Below are positions 5,840 to 6,756 of a stretch of DNA of 6,756 nucleotides, piece after piece. The notes below the pieces were generated by a model. That model had not been told where the DNA came from, made no database searches, and saw only the letters and a list, made by a program, of their open reading frames with translations. The stretch is from Anaerolineales bacterium. Its GTDB lineage: Bacteria; Chloroflexota; Anaerolineae; Anaerolineales; E44-bin32. Both the position numbers and the translations under genes were made by a program. Location of the stretch: contig JAGLGG010000389.1 in the NCBI GenBank assembly GCA_023144145.1, forward strand, positions 1 through 6,756, read 5' to 3'. The stretch's first letter is position 1, and every line of letters begins with the position of its first letter.

Positions 5840-6756
5840 ATGAGCAGTGAGCTAGTAGTAAGACTTGTTGGAATGATCATAATGTCGATTGGCGGCGGAT
5901 ATCTCGGAATAAGTCTGGCAGGAAGCGCTGATCAATCAGTCGAGCTGTGGGGTAGCGTTTTTGCACTGTTAGGAGCGCTAACAGGGATAATTATTACTCC
6001 ATTTATTACCATCAGACCTCTGCGAAGATTCAGATCAAAAATTGCTCAAGTTTCTGCCCAGAAAATGATGGCAGGGGTCATGGGTTTAGTGGTGGGGTTG
6101 ATGATTGCGGCGTTGGTTGCATTCCCTCTTTCTTTATTGCCGGATCCATTCGGTCAGATTCTTCCTTTTATTGGGGCTCTTCTGTTCAGTTATTCAGGCG
6201 TGTCAATCTTTGTTATGCGACAAAATGATATTTTGGGAATCATCCGCAACCGGTTTTCTTTCTCAAGTGAAGAGGGTTCTGCGCCTATTACTGAGAGAAG
6301 CGTTTTGCTGGATACCAGTGTAATTATTGATGGTCGCATTGCGGATATCGCCCGAACTGGCTTTGTAACTGGCCAGATGATGGTGCCCTCATTTGTCCTG
6401 AATGAATTGCAGCATATCGCAGATTCATCAGACAATCTGCGGAGACAGAGAGGCAGGCGAGGGCTTGATATTCTCAATCGCATGCAGAAGGATTCCACTA
6501 TCCCATTTCGGATAACAGACCTTGATGTTGAAGGAGTTCGGGAAGTAGATGACAAACTTGTTATCCTCGCTAAACAGCTAAGAGCACCCATCCTGACCAA
6601 CGATTTCAACCTTAATCGGGTTGCTGAATTGCAGGGTGTTCTTGTCCTAAATATCAACGAACTAGCCAACGCTGTGAAGGCTGTTTACATCCCCGGTGAG
6701 ACCATGGAAGTAAAAGTAATTCAAGAGGGGAAGGAGATGAATCAAGGGGTAGGATA
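5840..6756 (+). CDS. Membrane-bound PIN/TRAM domain protein (YacL-like putative RNase), truncated at the right edge
   Basis: 305 codons are visible and open to the window end. The N-terminal third carries four hydrophobic segments (about 5-27, 36-58, 78-100, 105-127), placing the protein in the cytoplasmic membrane. A PIN nuclease-type domain follows (about 154-275) with its acidic residues in place: D158 in LLDTSVIIDGR, E189 in LNELQ, D237/D238 in REVDDKL and D255 in TNDFNLNR. The sequence then enters a TRAM domain (from about 284, IPGETMEV), a putative RNA-binding fold, which is cut by the window edge. Relatives of this type are usually around 350-360 residues, so some 50 residues are missing. 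The start is well supported by GGAGGA at 5825-5830, 9 nt upstream, and an in-frame TAA at 5819-5821. PIN domains are typically Mg/Mn-dependent RNases; the target here is unknown. The gene has its own promoter and a long leader ending in a terminator-like hairpin. Confidence 0.92.
   Translation, partial: MSSELVVRLVGMIIMSIGGGYLGISLAGSADQSVELWGSVFALLGALTGIIITPFITIRPLRRFRSKIAQVSAQKMMAGVMGLVVGLMIAALVAFPLSLLPDPFGQILPFIGALLFSYSGVSIFVMRQNDILGIIRNRFSFSSEEGSAPITERSVLLDTSVIIDGRIADIARTGFVTGQMMVPSFVLNELQHIADSSDNLRRQRGRRGLDILNRMQKDSTIPFRITDLDVEGVREVDDKLVILAKQLRAPILTNDFNLNRVAELQGVLVLNINELANAVKAVYIPGETMEVKVIQEGKEMNQGVG

Noticed and set aside
6190..6669. A 159-codon minus-strand frame
   Set aside because: It is antisense to the PIN/TRAM gene, whose motifs are clear, and its product is Ser/Arg/Leu-rich without recognisable features.
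1..6756. Mobile element, CRISPR array or defence system
   Set aside because: No transposase, integrase, regularly spaced repeats or known defence genes are present. The genes look like ordinary chromosomal ones. The PIN domain is a membrane-anchored PIN/TRAM type without an antitoxin neighbour, so a VapC-type toxin-antitoxin reading was also dropped.

Overview
The window looks like chromosomal DNA from a bacterium of the Chloroflexota, most likely an Anaerolineae-type lineage. This is inferred from gene style, not from a marker gene. The signs are Pro/Thr-rich linkers behind a membrane anchor, a Ser/Thr kinase with an extracytoplasmic WD40-like propeller, a lipoprotein trypsin-like protease with its own C-terminal beta-rich modules, and a membrane-bound PIN/TRAM protein. 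Base composition is moderate and fairly even, and nothing indicates a phage, plasmid, IS element or CRISPR array.

Layout, left to right. (1) Positions 1-1738, minus strand: a membrane-anchored Ser/Thr protein kinase with PD40/TolB-like repeats outside the membrane. Its C-terminus lies beyond the left edge. (2) Positions 1739-1967: a divergent intergenic region with a good minus-strand promoter for the kinase and weak promoter candidates for fdhD. (3) Positions 1968-2744, plus: fdhD, a sulfurtransferase for formate dehydrogenase maturation. (4) Positions 2802-3575, minus: surE, a survival-protein nucleotidase, convergent with fdhD and only 57 bp from it. (5) Positions 3576-3728: a divergent region with a strong sigma70-like promoter facing right. 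(6) Positions 3729-5312, plus: a secreted lipoprotein serine protease of the trypsin/HtrA fold, without a PDZ domain but with an EF-hand-like loop. A hairpin terminator follows it. (7) Positions 5313-5839: a 527-bp gap holding that terminator, a separate hairpin, a very good extended -10 promoter, and a roughly 200-nt leader that ends in a second terminator-like hairpin just before the next ribosome binding site. (8) Positions 5840 to the right edge, plus: a PIN/TRAM membrane protein truncated inside its TRAM domain.

The five genes alternate in strand and each appears to have its own control region, so this is a set of single-gene units rather than an operon. No shared pathway links them. Two (kinase and protease) are cell-surface sensing or quality-control proteins. 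FdhD and SurE are metabolic or housekeeping proteins, and the PIN/TRAM protein is a putative membrane-tethered RNase. The least expected element is the structured leader with an apparent terminator in front of the PIN/TRAM gene, a candidate attenuator or small RNA that I cannot match to a known family.
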